NCBI RefSeq assembly: GCF_030272615.1
Contig: NC_081406.1
Coordinates: 262,786,624 to 262,850,623 of the forward strand
Length of the DNA stretch: 64,000 nucleotides
From: Cryptomeria japonica
Taxonomy: Eukaryota; Streptophyta; Pinopsida; Cupressales; Cupressaceae
Direction: 5' to 3'
Under the pieces are notes generated by a model. That model did not search any database and was not told where the DNA came from. It saw only the letters and a list, made by a program, of their open reading frames with translations. The translations under genes were made by a program, and so were the position numbers. Below, piece by piece: positions 35,505-47,920 of this stretch; position 1 is the stretch's first letter, and each line of letters begins with the position of its first letter.

Positions 35505-36668
35505 CTAAGAAAAAACATCAATGTATTCCTTAAGCAATGTACTAAGTGTTCTCTTTTCCTCTGTAGAACAGCACCTGCCAATTGTCACTTCTTTTGGATT
35601 AGCTTCATCTCCCAAATTTATTTTCTCATAATTTCCTTTCCCGTCATCCTTGGGAACTTTGTTACCTATGAATGCATCATCTCTGGTGAAAAATCTCTCC
35701 AGTGTCACTAACCCCTTTGGAATTTTATTACCTTTGAGCTGAATAAAGCTATTTGTAGGATCTACCTCTGGGTCTGGACTGAACTCTTTGCAAACATTCT
35801 CAGAGCCTTCAAAATATGACTGAGAAAATGATTGAGCACATTCTAGGAAATCTTTGATCTGTGCATCTGCATCAAAAACCTGCCAATGATCTACATTATC
35901 GGGAACACTGGGCCTATAGATCATTTCAATCCTATATGCGTTATCTTTAAAATCCAGATGTGGTAATAAAAGTGAAGCTGACATGGCCAATGAATCTGCT
36001 CTACTATTTTGCTCCCTCGGAATTGCTTCAATTGAGAAGGCATCAAAGAATTCTAACTCATCCCAAACTCTATTCCTATAATGCTTCAACCTGTCATTCT
36101 TAACCATATAGACATTCTTCACCTGCCTAACGATTAACTTTGCATCACCTTTGACTTTAAGCAACTTAATTCCTTTACATTTAGCCTCACTTAATCCCAA
36201 TAATAGTGCCTCATATTCAGCAGTATTATTACTGTTCTTAAAATCCAACTTGAAAGAAAAGGGAAAAATATTACCAGTTGGTGACAACAAAACCACCCCT
36301 GCCCCTGAACCGGAGTTGGCGCAGCTTCCATCAAACTCCATCTGCCATAGCTTGTCACGTTCATCAACTGCCTCATCTTTTTTCTTTTCACCAGGTGCAA
36401 GAACAAGATAGTTTCCAAACTCACACTCTTGAAAAAGAATTTGGGCTTTGGGGTTATCTGAGGGAAAAATAGTATACTTATTTTTGGGCTCAGGTTCAAG
36501 CTTGATTTTCTGATTTCCAAGGGGAATAACAGGTTCAAACCAGTCCATTTTAATTTCGCCTCCAAGATCTTTGCAAAATGTCTTACTCAGAAGCATTCTG
36601 TAACTCGCCAGAATATCAGCAACTAGTATAGTTAATCTTACTCTTTTGTTTGGGCACGCTGCCAGCAC
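35505..36668 (-). pseudogene. Archaeal-type RNase H domain upstream of RT
   Basis: A 387-codon open stretch. It begins with the tail of the protease (LTILVADILASYRMLLSKTF). Residues about 108-220 form a second RNase H with all four acidic residues: D113 in FDGSCANSGSGAG, E141 in AEYEALLLGL, D165 in GDAKLIV, D215 in NSRADSLA. This is the extra archaeal-like RNase H of the Tat lineage. The rest is the pre-RT linker (NPKEVTIGRCCSTEEKRTL ... LLKEYIDVFS). In the Tat elements I know, this domain follows the RT and gypsy RNase H; here it precedes the RT. The same phase continues into the RT after one stop. Confidence 0.88.
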
Positions 36669-37055
36669 TACTTGGACATCCTTTACCTGACCAATAAGAG
36701 GAACCTATTTTCCATCCATTGAAAAGCATCTTCCAAACATTTTAGTGAGGGTCAAACCTAAAGATTTAGCGACAGGAGAAGGCATTATATTGTCTGAAGC
36801 CCCTGAATCAATTATGCAATTACTTAACTTTTGGCCATTCAGGAGAAGGGAAATATAGAAAGGCTCAGGTTTCGAAATCTCAACCTCATGCCCAGACTTA
36901 GTATCATGAAAAGCACAGGGATCTACTAGATTAGCTAATGAGTAGGGAATAGATGAAGACCCTTCTGCAGCAGCTAAATCACCATTTTCCATATATCCAT
37001 GTACTTGAGACTCTGAAAAGGAATCTCCTTTAACGTATTTGACCAGTTTATCCAA
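36669..37055 (-). pseudogene. Tat-like aspartic protease
   Basis: The retropepsin that cleaves the polyprotein. The active-site loop is intact: CIIDSGASDNIMP, followed by VAKSLGLTLT. An in-frame stop near 36703 separates it from the flap and helix region that opens the next frame. An in-frame TAG near 37068 separates it from gag. The phase is unchanged across both, so this was one gag-pol frame. Confidence 0.85.
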
Positions 37056-37070
37056 CTCTTTTGGGTTAAG

Positions 37071-38349
37071 CTATAAATACTCAGTAGTAGGAAGTTGAAT
37101 GGTAGAGGCCATGCAGAATTCTATGATATCAAAGGAGGAAGAAGAGGAAGAGCTCTTATGATCTTCATGGTTCCTTTGCAAAATCCTAACCTCAGGAACC
37201 TTTGGAAAACTATTACCTGGGAGATCTTTGCCTTTTAAATTGTTTCCAGAAGGATTTACAAAAGAAGAAGAAGGGCTAGTTGATTGATTCCTTGTTAGAA
37301 TCGCACATGAAGAACCTTCAAGAGTTGCCAAAATGTTACTACCCTTTTCTGAATCTGACTCATATTTGAGGTAGAATGTTCCAGAGTCGCCAGGTGCCTC
37401 TTGAATTCTTTCTGCTTCAGTGAACTCTCCTAATTCATCCTTTATGTTTTGCATCTGAACATGCCTTATCATATCGAGACATGAAACCCCATCATGATCA
37501 GTGGTAAGATGAAATGAACACATGACACCTTTGTCAGGAGGTGCCTTTATCTGTAATCTTTGTGGAGTTGCAGGAAGTTGCAACGGTCGTCCATAATTAT
37601 ATTGATTTGAAGCTCTCTTGCTTATATCCTGATAAGGTTGTGGATAAGAGTTTCCAGGTTTAGGTATCTGTCTCTTTAAAGCAATCATATTGTTGACAAG
37701 CCATTGAACAACCGGATTGGTAGACGACGTAGAGGTCTGAGATTGTCCCTGAGGAGTTTGTACATCTTTCCTCCATTTGCTAGCTGTTATCAGATCATCC
37801 TCAAGCTCTATAGCCTCATTTTGTGCAGTCTCTAAGTCCGTCGGTCTACTTCTTCTGAGGTGAAATCCTATGTCAGGTGGCATAGAATTTACGAAGAAAC
37901 ATCATTGATTATCTGCAGTTGGTCTCTTGGCTTGAGGAATTTTGTGAATAATCTTGTTATATCTTTGCTACATAATCCCTCATCGGCTCATGAATTTCCT
38001 TCTTCATCTGTGTGAGTTGAGCCAGTAACGTGTGCTCATCATCAGCGCTTTGGAATCTTTTTTCAAAAGTGATTTTCATCGTTTGCTAGTCAGTTATGGA
38101 TCCTGCTTGCAGCTGACTAAACCATTCTGCTGCCCCTTCAATGAGAGTTTGGACAAAGAGCCTAACAGCCACGTCCTCATATTGGACTGCTAGGATTCCA
38201 GTTGCTACATTAAAAGAATTCAAATGCTCTTCAACTGAAACTTTCCCGTCACCTTTATATTTGGGTAAAACATCCTTTGCTCCTTTTGGTAGTGGATTAT
38301 GGGCTGCGAGAGCAAGAGGTCCAACAGCCGCACCCCAGGGTTGAGCCAT
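37071..38349 (-). pseudogene. Tat-like gag
   Basis: From ATG 38349 (MAQPWGAAVGPLALAAHN), with a capsid-type gag domain (PKYKGDGKVSVEEHLNSF, LFVQTLIEGAAEWFSQL). Stops begin at about 38086 and a frameshift follows before 37883. The C-terminal half (37883-37071) has a Gln/Pro-rich part and a knuckle-like CSFHLTTDHDGVSC (a C-x2-H form also found in the other gypsy gags here). It precedes the protease without a gap. Confidence 0.82.
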
Positions 38350-38758
38350 AATGAACACTGGATGAATGGTTACAAGAGGTGCAGCTTGAATTCCAGTAAG
38401 TGTTAGTGCTTGCCAAGGGGAAGAAGAAGAAATGGGGGTAACTCTGACAGGAGATAAGGTCCACTTTTGGCCCTCCTTCTAGGAGTAAAACTTGGGGCAA
38501 ATGACAGATTTTGTAATTCTTCAAAATAGTTATCAACCAGTCTTTCTCTTCTTTGTGATCTAGTATATGGACGAGAATCCAGGGTGATTACTTGTAGGAA
38601 AACTAAACTACTTCAAACAAGACTCAATCTCAACAGTCTTCCTAAACTCAGAGCAATTTTGCCAATTTGAGTTCACTTTGTTATGTCTATGGCATACCAG
38701 TCTACTGAAAAAAATGGTTTCTTCTTTGTTTCGCTCCCCAGCAGAGTCGCCGAAAATC
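38350..38758 (-). promoter_or_regulatory. Short leader and tRNA-Arg-type primer binding site
   Basis: Directly beside the right LTR, the minus strand reads TTTTCGGCGACTCTGCTGGGGAG (complement of about 38734-38756). As I recall them, plant tRNA-Arg 3' ends give TGGCGACTC..CTGGGGA, matching with a few changes, and Tat/Ogre elements commonly use such a site. The leader before gag is only about 400 bp. Confidence 0.7.
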
Positions 38759-39685
38759 TGTTAGTGAATAGATTTTCTCTTTGTTTTTAAATGATTAATT
38801 TTAAACTTTGTTACCTTCTTCTAAGAACAAATGATTCACTGAACAGTTGGGTAAGTGTTTGTTCGAATCACTTCCCTCTAAATTTTTGCCTAGGTACAGC
38901 TCCCTATCTAGGTTTTTCATGAAATGTGTTTTTGTTTTTATTTATATCTAAATGAAAAGCTTTTAACTAGAAAGCGCGTAAGGCTGCCTATTTCATTCTT
39001 AGATGAAAGGCCATAACTTTCCTCATGTCTCATAAATAATGGAAAACTATTTTCTTTAATTTTTCAATACATGTAACTACAACAACTGAAACAAAGTTCA
39101 ATATACTTCTTCCACCTAAACAAATTAAAGACGAATAGATTCAAGGAAAATAAATCCGCCTTCAATCATCAATCTTTTCTAGAGTAAACAACACTTTCAA
39201 AGGAAAGAACATCAAAAGAATAATGAAATGATCAATTACTATTGCTTGATCGGATGAACATATGTAAAGACATGTTATCTATTCGGATTCAAAATACACT
39301 GATCGTTCTTCTCCCCAAAAACAATATGATCAGATTTCATATATATCTCCTTATGCAAAAAAGACACAAAAATATATCTGCTAATCTTTTTCACCACAAG
39401 TTCCAATCATCTGATTCCTCCTTTTATTAAGAACAAAAAATACCAAAAACCACACTTCAAACGAAGTTCACAAAATTAGTTACCAAAATCTAACCCTTCT
39501 ACCATCTGTTTTACTTAATTTATAGTCTAAACGGGGGCGGTCTCCCTGAAAACTCAACCACTCCCCGATAAAACAGTTACGAAACCAACAGGAAGTATTT
39601 TGGGACAGTTGTCCCGAAGTTTTTGCATAACTATAAGAAATGTTTTTGAAAATAAAGAAAACTAGCCCTAAGTGGATGCATTATA

Positions 39686-42566
39686 TCATATTTCATCATC
39701 ATCATCTTCTCCGTCTTCGCGGGCATCATGAGCAGCTGTGAGTTCTTGGATCATTGATTGGCTTGGGACTTTCATTGCATTGAGTTTCGCCTTTGCCACT
39801 TCTTTATTCCACTTGTGTTGCACCATCTTCTCTGAGTGCTTCAGTAGTTGATCATTCCCAATGAAAACCATAGATTCGATCCTAGCCACCTTGGTTATAT
39901 CCTCTGGCGTGAAACTACTCCTAACTCTGATCTTCTCCATGTTCAATCGAAAAGGCTTGACTTCTTCCTGTGTGCTTGACCCATAGATTCCTAGCTCCCA
40001 GTCATGATCGGGATTAACCACTTTATTATCCTTGACTATACTGCTTTGCAAATCCTAGAGTTCATAGACGGAGGTTTTTGCATCTATAATTACCGACTGA
40101 AAGGCGAGCACCCGACACATGATAGTTTTCTTTAGCATGAAAAGTTGGCATTCATCAACTACCAGCTTAATTGAATGTTCTGTTAGAAATCTGGTAGCCC
40201 CATACTCTTTGACTTTGGTAAATAGAGGCAGGACATTTTGCCATTTGTGCTCTTCTTTCTCGCACGATACAAGCTGGTTTTGGATTTCAAAAATCAGGCT
40301 CTGTACTTCATCACACAACTTTCAAGAGTCAGTAATGTATTTTTCACCATCTTTGATTACCTGTTCAATCCACTTCTCAACCGCTTCAGCGATGCTCTTA
40401 GCCCATTGAACTTGGTTCATCAACTTCTTGTTTTCTGGAGAAGTTGGGTCAAAATTCTCAGTGGCATGGGATATTGGAATTTCTCCAAGGCAACCGATGA
40501 TATCGATGAACTGAGCCAAAACACTTATGTGTCTTTTAAGTTCTCTTTTCTCCCGTCCATCCTTCTCTAACCGGGTAAGCATTTTCTTCGCTGATACTTG
40601 GAAAAAATGGTTATCTGTATCCTTGCTCATCTTTCCCAACTCTACTTTTGTGATTTGAAAATCATCAGAACCGGCCTCTTTGTTCTCATCTTGCAGTTTG
40701 TAAGAAGCAATTTCCACCATCCATTTACCAGTTTCTTCATCATTGTTCAGGTGAGAGGTGGTTTTGCACCTCTTTGGCTTTGGATTCTTCTTGGAGTACT
40801 TGGCAACCATCTCCTAAATTGGAATGGTCACAGGAAGAAAGCTTTTTTTCTTCTTCACTAAGGTTGTTAACCATTTAGGGGTCGCAGCGGAACAAGAAGT
40901 TCCTTCAATCATTTTTGGTGGTGGCCTCATTGCCACAGTCACTGTTTGGGAGTCTAGAGCGGAAGCAACCTCACCATCCAAATCTTCAATTTCAAAAATT
41001 TGAGCCTCAATCATGGCATCTTTTACTCCCATATGCTTGACCTGGTCCATCTTCCTCTGGGCGACACTACGTGATCGAGTATGCCAAGGGGTACTGAAAT
41101 CCAAAGTTGGGCTAGACCTGCGTCTAGGCTGAGCCAACTTGATTTCCTTACCTACACAAACAGGAGCATTGTTAGAAGGACATTTTGGTGAAGATATATT
41201 TCTTGTAGAAAGGGACTTGGTGCCTGGCTTCATTGCTTTCTTTTTAGCCACCCATGCCATGGTTCTTTCCAGAACTCGTTCGGTTCTCAATTGTATGTCA
41301 TAATTTTCCTCCTCGTCCCAATTAATTGGGGGCATTCCAGTCTCTGCATGGGCTAAATACCCTGGTTCAAATAGTTCAAGATAATCTTCTTCAAGCCCTT
41401 TAATGTCTAACCTTATTTGCAAAGAGATAACTTGTTCTAGCACCAATCTCATGTTTTCCCTTTTGAAGACTTCGAGTTCATCTAAACAGTCTACCCAGAA
41501 ATCTTCTAACTGTGGCATGGGAAGATAAGGCATTAAGCCAAGGCTCCGAGAAAATCCTTTATTGTCAAACCCTTTTCTTTTAGAATACAAAGAGAAATTA
41601 AAATTTCTAAGGTCTTCACCTATACTTATTGCATCAGACATTGAATTACAAGACAACACTCCCAATTGTATTGGAAAATGACCTTCCCACTTGTCCTTAG
41701 GTTGTGCCTTCTTGACCACAGAAGTCAGTTGTCTGCATACTTCTGTGCATCCTTCTGAAATCTTGTAGGGCATTGTCTTTCTGCAGCATTGGATAGAACT
41801 CGTACACCGGAACATCTTCCTCAGTGGGTTGCTTGGGTATACCCGTTAACTCTTTAACACAGGCCAGACAATACAAAAGATACAAGGACATGAAGAAGTT
41901 TTGTTGAAACTACTTGGCCAGACTCAACTGCTCTCTCATTGAATCAGCAATTAACTCTGCCCAATCCAAATATTGTTTTCCTTCTAGAACTAATTGCACA
42001 TTGCAATATATCCAATCATCAAAGCTATAAGCCTCGGCAGAACCTCTGGCTCAATGCAACAAAAGCATCACATCGTGGATATGTGGCAACATGTGGTTCT
42101 TGTTAGGATTTTTAGGTAGTCTAGAACCACCTCTTTGAGGGACCTTTAACCAAAACTTCACCACATTATTCCTGTGTCTGGTTCTATCTACATTGAACTC
42201 ACTAATTGACTGTGCAAGAGAGAAATTAGAAAATTGGTAGTCCGGTATCTTGAAAACTGAAGCAATTACCTCGCGGTTAATGGCAAGAAGGGTTTCACCA
42301 TTATCTCTCTTAATAGTTTTAGATACAGGGTCATATCTAGCAATACACACCCGAACCAACTCTGGACAAGGAATTGCTGGAGGAAAGGCTACGGCTTCTA
42401 AAAGTCCACTACTCAAAATCTCTATACAAAAAGACTTATCAACACCCTTGAACACCCTTTATTTCAAATCTTCAAGGTTCTCTCCCTTCAGGTCAGTAGC
42501 ACTAACTATGGCTTCTGTGGACGCCAAGCTAAAGACATTTCCAAACAAGTGCAGGGTGGACTTCAT
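39686..42566 (-). pseudogene. Long reading frame inside the giant LTR (right copy)
   Basis: Same product as 21066-23963, from ATG 42566. This copy is open where the left one is shifted (continuous from GVDKSFCIEILSSGLLEA through IARYDPVSKTIK and NGETLLAINREVIASVFKI). It has its own lesions: TAA near 42460 in the N-terminal part, stops near 42050, 41910, 40812, 40320 and 40053, and a TGT-to-TGA change near 39685. The 333-codon stretch 40814-41815 is fully open, including regions broken on the left. No known domain recognised. The complementary damage supports one intact ancestral frame of about 965 codons in each LTR. Confidence 0.7.
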
Positions 42567-43039
42567 GATTTCAAAACAAGAAACCTGAATTTGATTGCAA
42601 TGAAACCTTCTGTGTGAGAGAAAATGCAAGGGAAAACACTAGAGAGAATAAGAAAAGACTCACCTTCATAGTTGTATAATCGAACGACGGCTAGTAGCAA
42701 GAAAAACTCCTATCTAGGGATAACATAAACAAAAATCCAGCAGCAAGTAGCAAATGTAGAACACAAATTATTTTCATACCTTATTGAGAAAGGTAATGAT
42801 ACAGACACATTAAATGCAATGATTTCACAATTTCATTCCGAACGCGACAAATTGGTAGATTAGACCCCTGCACGCATGCATTGAATGCATGGCAGCGTAC
42901 TTTAAGAAACTGCCAGTTCCTGAAACGTTCACTTAGTTTGAAAAATCCAAAGAATAACATCACTTTACAATATGGTTCTGCCTCTCTGTATTTAGCAATA
43001 AATGCACTTCTCAAAACATTAGAAACCACGGGACCCACC

Positions 43040-43415
43040 AACACTGAACCTGTATGAACATCTTGAACCAACTTCTTGAGTGTTCAAGTAGTTCAAGATG
43101 TACGCCGCGTCAAACTGTTGACCACTTGTCGTGTTGAACATGTTGAACATATTTAAACCCTTTGAACTCAGTTCAATCAGTTCAACACAAACATTTTATT
43201 ACCGAACAGGAAAAACCTTTTGGAAGAGCTGCTACAAAAACTTAGAGAAAATGTTAGTACAAAAAACTTTTCCCTGAACACCTTGGAACCTATTGAACCT
43301 AAATGAACCTGTTGAACCCAGTTCAGAATGGTTCAACGTGTTCAAGGAGTTCAATCAATTGTTTGAACTTGACTTAAACGACTAGAAAAAGGATTTGAGG
43401 ATGCATTAAGGACTT
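43040..43415. promoter_or_regulatory. TTGAAC / GTTCAA cluster, right LTR copy
   Basis: Conserved counterpart of 24440-24815 with most motif copies kept, at the sense-strand start of the LTR. Confidence 0.6.
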
Positions 43416-43512
43416 GAACCACGGTAATATGGCGTAAACTAGGACTCCAACATAAAAAAGGAAAAGATGACCCACTCTCGCCATGAAGAATAAATGACAT
43501 GGTAACACCATC

Positions 43513-45278
43513 TCCCTTCAATTTGATCTTGCAAATCTGATGGGATTAATCCATATAATTCGCTGGGATTCCTACAAAACTTGTGCAAGTTACAGATCAA
43601 GGCTTCTTGAATTTTCCTTTTGTCGTCTTCATTACTGAGGGAATATGTTTTCCCAACACCAGAAAAACCTCTAAATTCTTTGATCCCATGGACCGATTCA
43701 TCAATTGTTGGGGCTTTGTTTCTTCCACATCTTCTAACCTCTTTAATTTTCACATCTGATTGGGTGTCAGTGATATCACCCTCTTTTTCATCCTTTCTGA
43801 TCTTATTATCAACTTTTCCTTCACTCTTCTTCTTTCTGGATAAGTCACTCCTACCGATCTATCTTTATTTGGGGAAGATATATGAGTACCTAAATCCTTT
43901 TCTTTTATATATGTTGCAGGCTTGGTTGTTGCAGTCCCTTTCATTTTGTCTTTGACACTTTCTTCTTTTCACCTGTTAATTCTTCATCTTTATTAGGGTT
44001 GACCCCTGATTGTTCACTAGCACCGGTGGAGGTAGTGGCACTGGATGCTTCACCTCCATATTTTTTGTCAAGAGTATCAATATTCTTCTTACTTTTCTTT
44101 TCATGATTGGCACTTAAAGCTCCTATTTTATTTTGGAGCTTTCCTCCTCACAGGTTCCAAATCTCTTTGCCTTTAAGTCTACCGGTTTGGACAATAGCAT
44201 ATTGACATGTATTTAAACAATGTTTGTTGCAACCTCATAGCCCATAGGTGGAACCCAAAAGGTTTTGGGTTGAACCACTTGAATGATACAATAATTTGTG
44301 TCTACAAGAAAGCAAATGTTGTCTTTGTATTTCTGCACTATACTGGTTGGAATTATTTCCCCCTTGTGCATCCTAATTTTTAAATTCCTTAAAGTATCCC
44401 CACATTGTTTCACCAAACCTATCTCCTAGATCCCTAATCATTTCATCTATCTGAACCATGATAGGTTTTTCTTTAGACCATACTACATTACCCTTACCGG
44501 AGAAAAATTTTTGCACATAGAAAAATATACATACCAGTAGTGAGCCATATTTGAAGGATTGCTTCTTGTCCTTCTTAATTATTTCCATGCTCACCATACA
44601 TTGGCTTTTGATCATCTCACAAATATGGTAGGTTTCATCCTCCTTGATAATTCAATAGGCAACATGTATCGCACCGCTCGACACACTATTCATTCGGCTC
44701 GATAGATATACCCTATAACCTAGCACAACAAAGGAAAATTTTACTTCAACATCCTCAATATGAGTAATTATCATTGCTCTACTATCACATCGGGATTTGG
44801 TTAACCGGGTGACTTCAGTTGATGAAATTGTTCTTAGGGTTAATGCTTCACCGGTTGCACTAAACCCTGTAACTCTTCGAATCACATTCTTTGTGATTTT
44901 GATCGGTGCTTGAGTTTCTAGCCACAAAAATTGGTCATGAACTCTGCTCAGTACATACTTAACCTAGTCAGCATGAAACTGATCGGGAAAATTGACATCA
45001 TTAGACAAACCCTTGGTCTTCAAAGGTAGATATTCTGCCTTCAACTAATCATTAACACAAAACCCTTTAAATTCATTCCAAATGAATTTGTCTCCAAGTT
45101 CTTCGAGATTGTAGTGAATGTAGGAGCGAATGTCTTCAACCAATAATACACTGAAGGGAATAGATGATAAGGCACCGGTCATGTCGATCTCACCAGTTTT
45201 CATCAGATGCATCTTGAACTCGAGTTGGGGTTCTTTGATAGCTTCAACCAAAACAAGAGTCGATATCGGCGCTGCCAT
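43513..45278 (-). pseudogene. SIRE-like ORF2, N-terminal half
   Basis: From ATG 45278 (MAAPISTLVLVEAIKEPQLE) leftwards to the Tat-element insertion at 43513, then continued at 20143. Recognisable stretches are LLVEDIRSYIHYNLEELGDK, WLETQAPIKITKNVIRRVTG with GFSATGEALT, and YGSLLVCIFFYVQKFFSGKG. The last is partly hydrophobic but too short to call a membrane helix with confidence. A Lys/Glu-rich linker follows. Stops occur near 45043, 44940, 44650 and throughout 44370-43950. It follows gag (45627-46223) after a 350-bp spacer with no pol between, so this element lineage has gag plus ORF2 only. The function of ORF2 is unknown. Confidence 0.6.
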
Positions 45279-45626
45279 GATGACCTTCAAACAAAATTTT
45301 CTCAAACGGGGCTTGAATACCTTTTTCTCAGAAATACCAACCACCACTATCACTCTGCTTGAACTTTCCGCACAAATATTACTAACAAGATATCAATTTT
45401 ATTTGATCGCACAAGAGCTCGAGAAAGTTCACAAGAAATTAATGTAAATGAAATGTGTTGACATTTCCTTATTTATCCATTGAGATTTATCAGTGTTATC
45501 ATACAACAGTTAGATTAGAAGCTTACAACTTAAAGTACACTGATTTGCCTTTTACCGGTTGTTAGTTACTAATACCGATACACAAGCAATTAATTCACAA
45601 AAAAATTCTCAAACAAGAACTTTAGG

Positions 45627-46223
45627 CTAACTTTTATGCATCTCAACTATGCAGATAGACATAACCTTATATTGGTAAAGAAGATATAAAAATAATCTTA
45701 CCATATGTGCTCTCGATGGGTATGCCTTGTTTGAAGAGGAATTGTCATCACCAATGGATGATGACTTAGTTTTCGGAGGACTTTCTCCTTCTTTGCTTTC
45801 TTCTCTCTTAACCCATGTTTTTTTCATTTCATTCTTCACCTCTTCAATTTTCTTCTTTCCTTTCAATAATTTTTTTCCTTTCTTCTTGCCAGATTGGTTC
45901 TTGTCTCCAGACCAGTTATAGGATTGGTTCCTACACTCTCTGGCTAAGTGACCAATCTTATGGCAATTGAAACATGCCATACCATTTGTCCTCCACGGTC
46001 TTGCATTATTTCTCTGCCCCAATCTCACTCTGCAATTTGCTGTAACATGACCAAAATTACCACAAGTTGAACAGGTGACATTGAGCTAATCATTCCTTTT
46101 ATTAGGACTAACCGGTTTGAATGGCGAACTCGATACATTTGACTTGAACCTGCATTCTTCATATTTGTGTCCAAACTTATTGCATGTAAAGCAATTTCCA
46201 TTGAATCTTCTTCTATTTGACAT
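45627..46223 (-). pseudogene. SIRE-like gag, last three zinc knuckles
   Basis: Continuation of the gag at 57694-58600 after an 11.5-kb insertion. Knuckles in order: CFTCNKFGHKYEEC, CSTCGNFGHVTANC (after an in-frame stop near 46086) and CFNCHKIGHLAREC, all with intact CCHC residues. A basic Lys/Gly linker (NQSGKKKGKKLLKGKKK) and an acidic tail follow. The frame ends near 45627. Confidence 0.8.
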
Positions 46224-46228
46224 ACTAC

Positions 46229-47032
46229 TGTGTATGGTGAAAATGGATAACAATAATAACAAAATTGAAAGGCTAAATGAATTCAACCACCAAACCCTAG
46301 CCTAACAACAACAAAGATCCACCATAACATATGAAGATTACCTAAGACAATGCAAATAACTCAAAATCACAAAGATTATACCATCACATGTCCAATAGGG
46401 TTTTTATCTCCATTCTTCCTATCTCCATTGATCTTGCTTGATATATTTGCTCTCAGATTTTTATATGCACAAGAGCTCAACAAAGAACGGAATGTGGTTG
46501 CAAGTAGGATCGTAGTGTAGCCAAGTACTCCAAAATCAGTCATTAGGGTTTTGTCATTAGTCATTAGGATATGTCATTAGGGTTTGACAATGAAGAAAGC
46601 ATCTCCTTAAATAGAAGACACAATGAGAAATGGAGGGTTAAGATTGAGAGGTGTAAAAAGAGAGGTCGGCTAGGATTAGAGGGTAGGTATAAGAAATACC
46701 AAAATAATGAAAGAGGTAGGTAGTGTAGGAATTAAGAGATGAATGACATGTGTCATGGGTAGAAAAAGATAATGAATTAATTAAATAAATAAAGATTTAT
46801 TTAATTAATAGAATAAGTAAGACAATTAAATAAATAAAATATTTATTTAATTTAGGAAAGGGATAATTTAAATAAATAAATGTATTTATTTAAATGAGAA
46901 ATAAGGCTAGAAGAGGATAAATGAATTAATTAAATAAATAAAAATTTATTTAATTAATAGAAGAATTAGGCTTAGATAATTAAATAAATAAAATATTTAT
47001 TTAATTAGACATGACAATTTTGGGTGTCTACA
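46229..47032 (-). repeat. 3' LTR of the young gypsy derivative
   Basis: 804 bp, TGTGTATGG ... GTGTCTACA. The second half is built of AATTAAATAAATAAA/TTTATTTAATTAAT words that form several inverted repeats. Confidence 0.92.
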
Positions 47033-47046
47033 TTTTGCCCCTCTTT
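47033..47046 (-). promoter_or_regulatory. Polypurine tract
   Basis: Minus strand AAAGAGGGGCAAAA directly before the LTR start TGTAGACAC. It fixes the orientation of the element. Confidence 0.85.
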
Positions 47047-47675
47047 GAGACAATGCGGCTTGTCGCGTTGTTTCAAAGAAGATAAGATGAACTGATACAA
47101 AGTTGCCCCAAAATGGGAATTATATGCCCCCTCGAGAGATTGGATGAAAATGTCTGAAAAGATTGCAGACAATCTCTCGATAAGAAATACGGGATAGAAT
47201 GGACTGATTGGATAAAGTGACAAAGTCACGGGATAAGGAAGACTGACTCGAGAAATGAGAGCTAGGGCAATCTATAAGATAGACCACGGGGGAAAATAAA
47301 TCCTCATTGTCATCTACACCGTCACAAGAGCTTAGTGCAAAGCGAAAATGAAGCAGCAACAGTCAGCAGCGATGGCTTTTGTTCACAGATTCGACCATGT
47401 TCGTCGATTCTAGAGGCCAACGGAGGCAGGAGAGCCAGTGAGTACCACAAAACCTCCTCGTACTTTGATGCATTTATTATTGTCATTAATTCATACTAGG
47501 TAATGTAATAAATGTGCATTTATGTCAAGAAAATGTGTTTGTGTCCAAAAATGCGAATTTGTGTCTTCTAGGTCAAATCGGCAATTCTATGATGAACATA
47601 CGCTGTCGATTGGATAAGCTGCTGAGAGGATACACTCAAGCAGGTTCTCTAGGGAAGACTAGGATAGATCAAGGC

Positions 47676-47884
47676 ACTTTGTGATGAACAGTGAGTACCA
47701 AGATAGAGTACTTTGTGATGAACAGGGAGTACTGAAATATGAGCAACACTTTGTGATGAACAGGGAGTGCAAATGTGAGTAACACTTTGTGATGAACAGT
47801 GAGTGTCACACACGTAGTACTTTGTGATGAACAAGGAGTACTACTAGGATAGATAGCAACACTTTGTGATGAACAGTGAGTGTC
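47676..47884. repeat. Six-copy degenerate tandem repeat
   Basis: ACTTTGTGATGAACA(G/A)(T/G)GAGT occurs at 47676, 47710, 47748, 47784, 47819 and 47861, period 34-42 bp, with variable spacers. It lies immediately before the plant-mobile-domain fragment and may be its former 5' region or intron. Function unknown. Confidence 0.9.
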
Positions 47885-47920
47885 ACTATGACTGACATGA
47901 TTTGATTTGATTGACTGCAG

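Larger units (their letters stand above)
20144..43507 (-). mobile_element. Tat/Ogre-like Ty3/gypsy element with 4.75-kb LTRs
   Basis: Two LTRs (20144-24897 plus 32704-32710, and 38759-43507) flank a gag-pol region on the minus strand. The element is bounded by CCATC at 20139-20143 and at 43508-43512, a clear 5-bp target duplication in ORF2 of element D. Evidence for the Tat lineage: an Arg-type primer site, two RNase H domains and very long LTRs. The gag-pol frame has many stops, so the copy is not autonomous. A 7.8-kb gag-only element has inserted in the left LTR. By eye the two LTRs differ by a few percent, more than those of the nested element, as expected for the older insertion. Confidence 0.9.
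38759..43507 (-). repeat. 5' LTR of the Tat-like element
   Basis: 4749 bp, TGTTAGTGAAT ... GGTAACA, colinear with the left LTR. It carries the second copy of the long LTR frame and of the TTGAAC/GTTCAA cluster (43040-43415). Confidence 0.93.

Noticed and set aside
43750-43955. Hydrophobic plus-strand frame that might be a membrane protein
   Set aside because: Antisense to the Lys/Glu-rich ORF2 linker; hydrophobic runs are the mirror of charged codons.
47676-47884. Regularly spaced repeats resembling a CRISPR array
   Set aside because: Degenerate six-copy tandem repeat inside a gypsy element; no related machinery, eukaryotic context.
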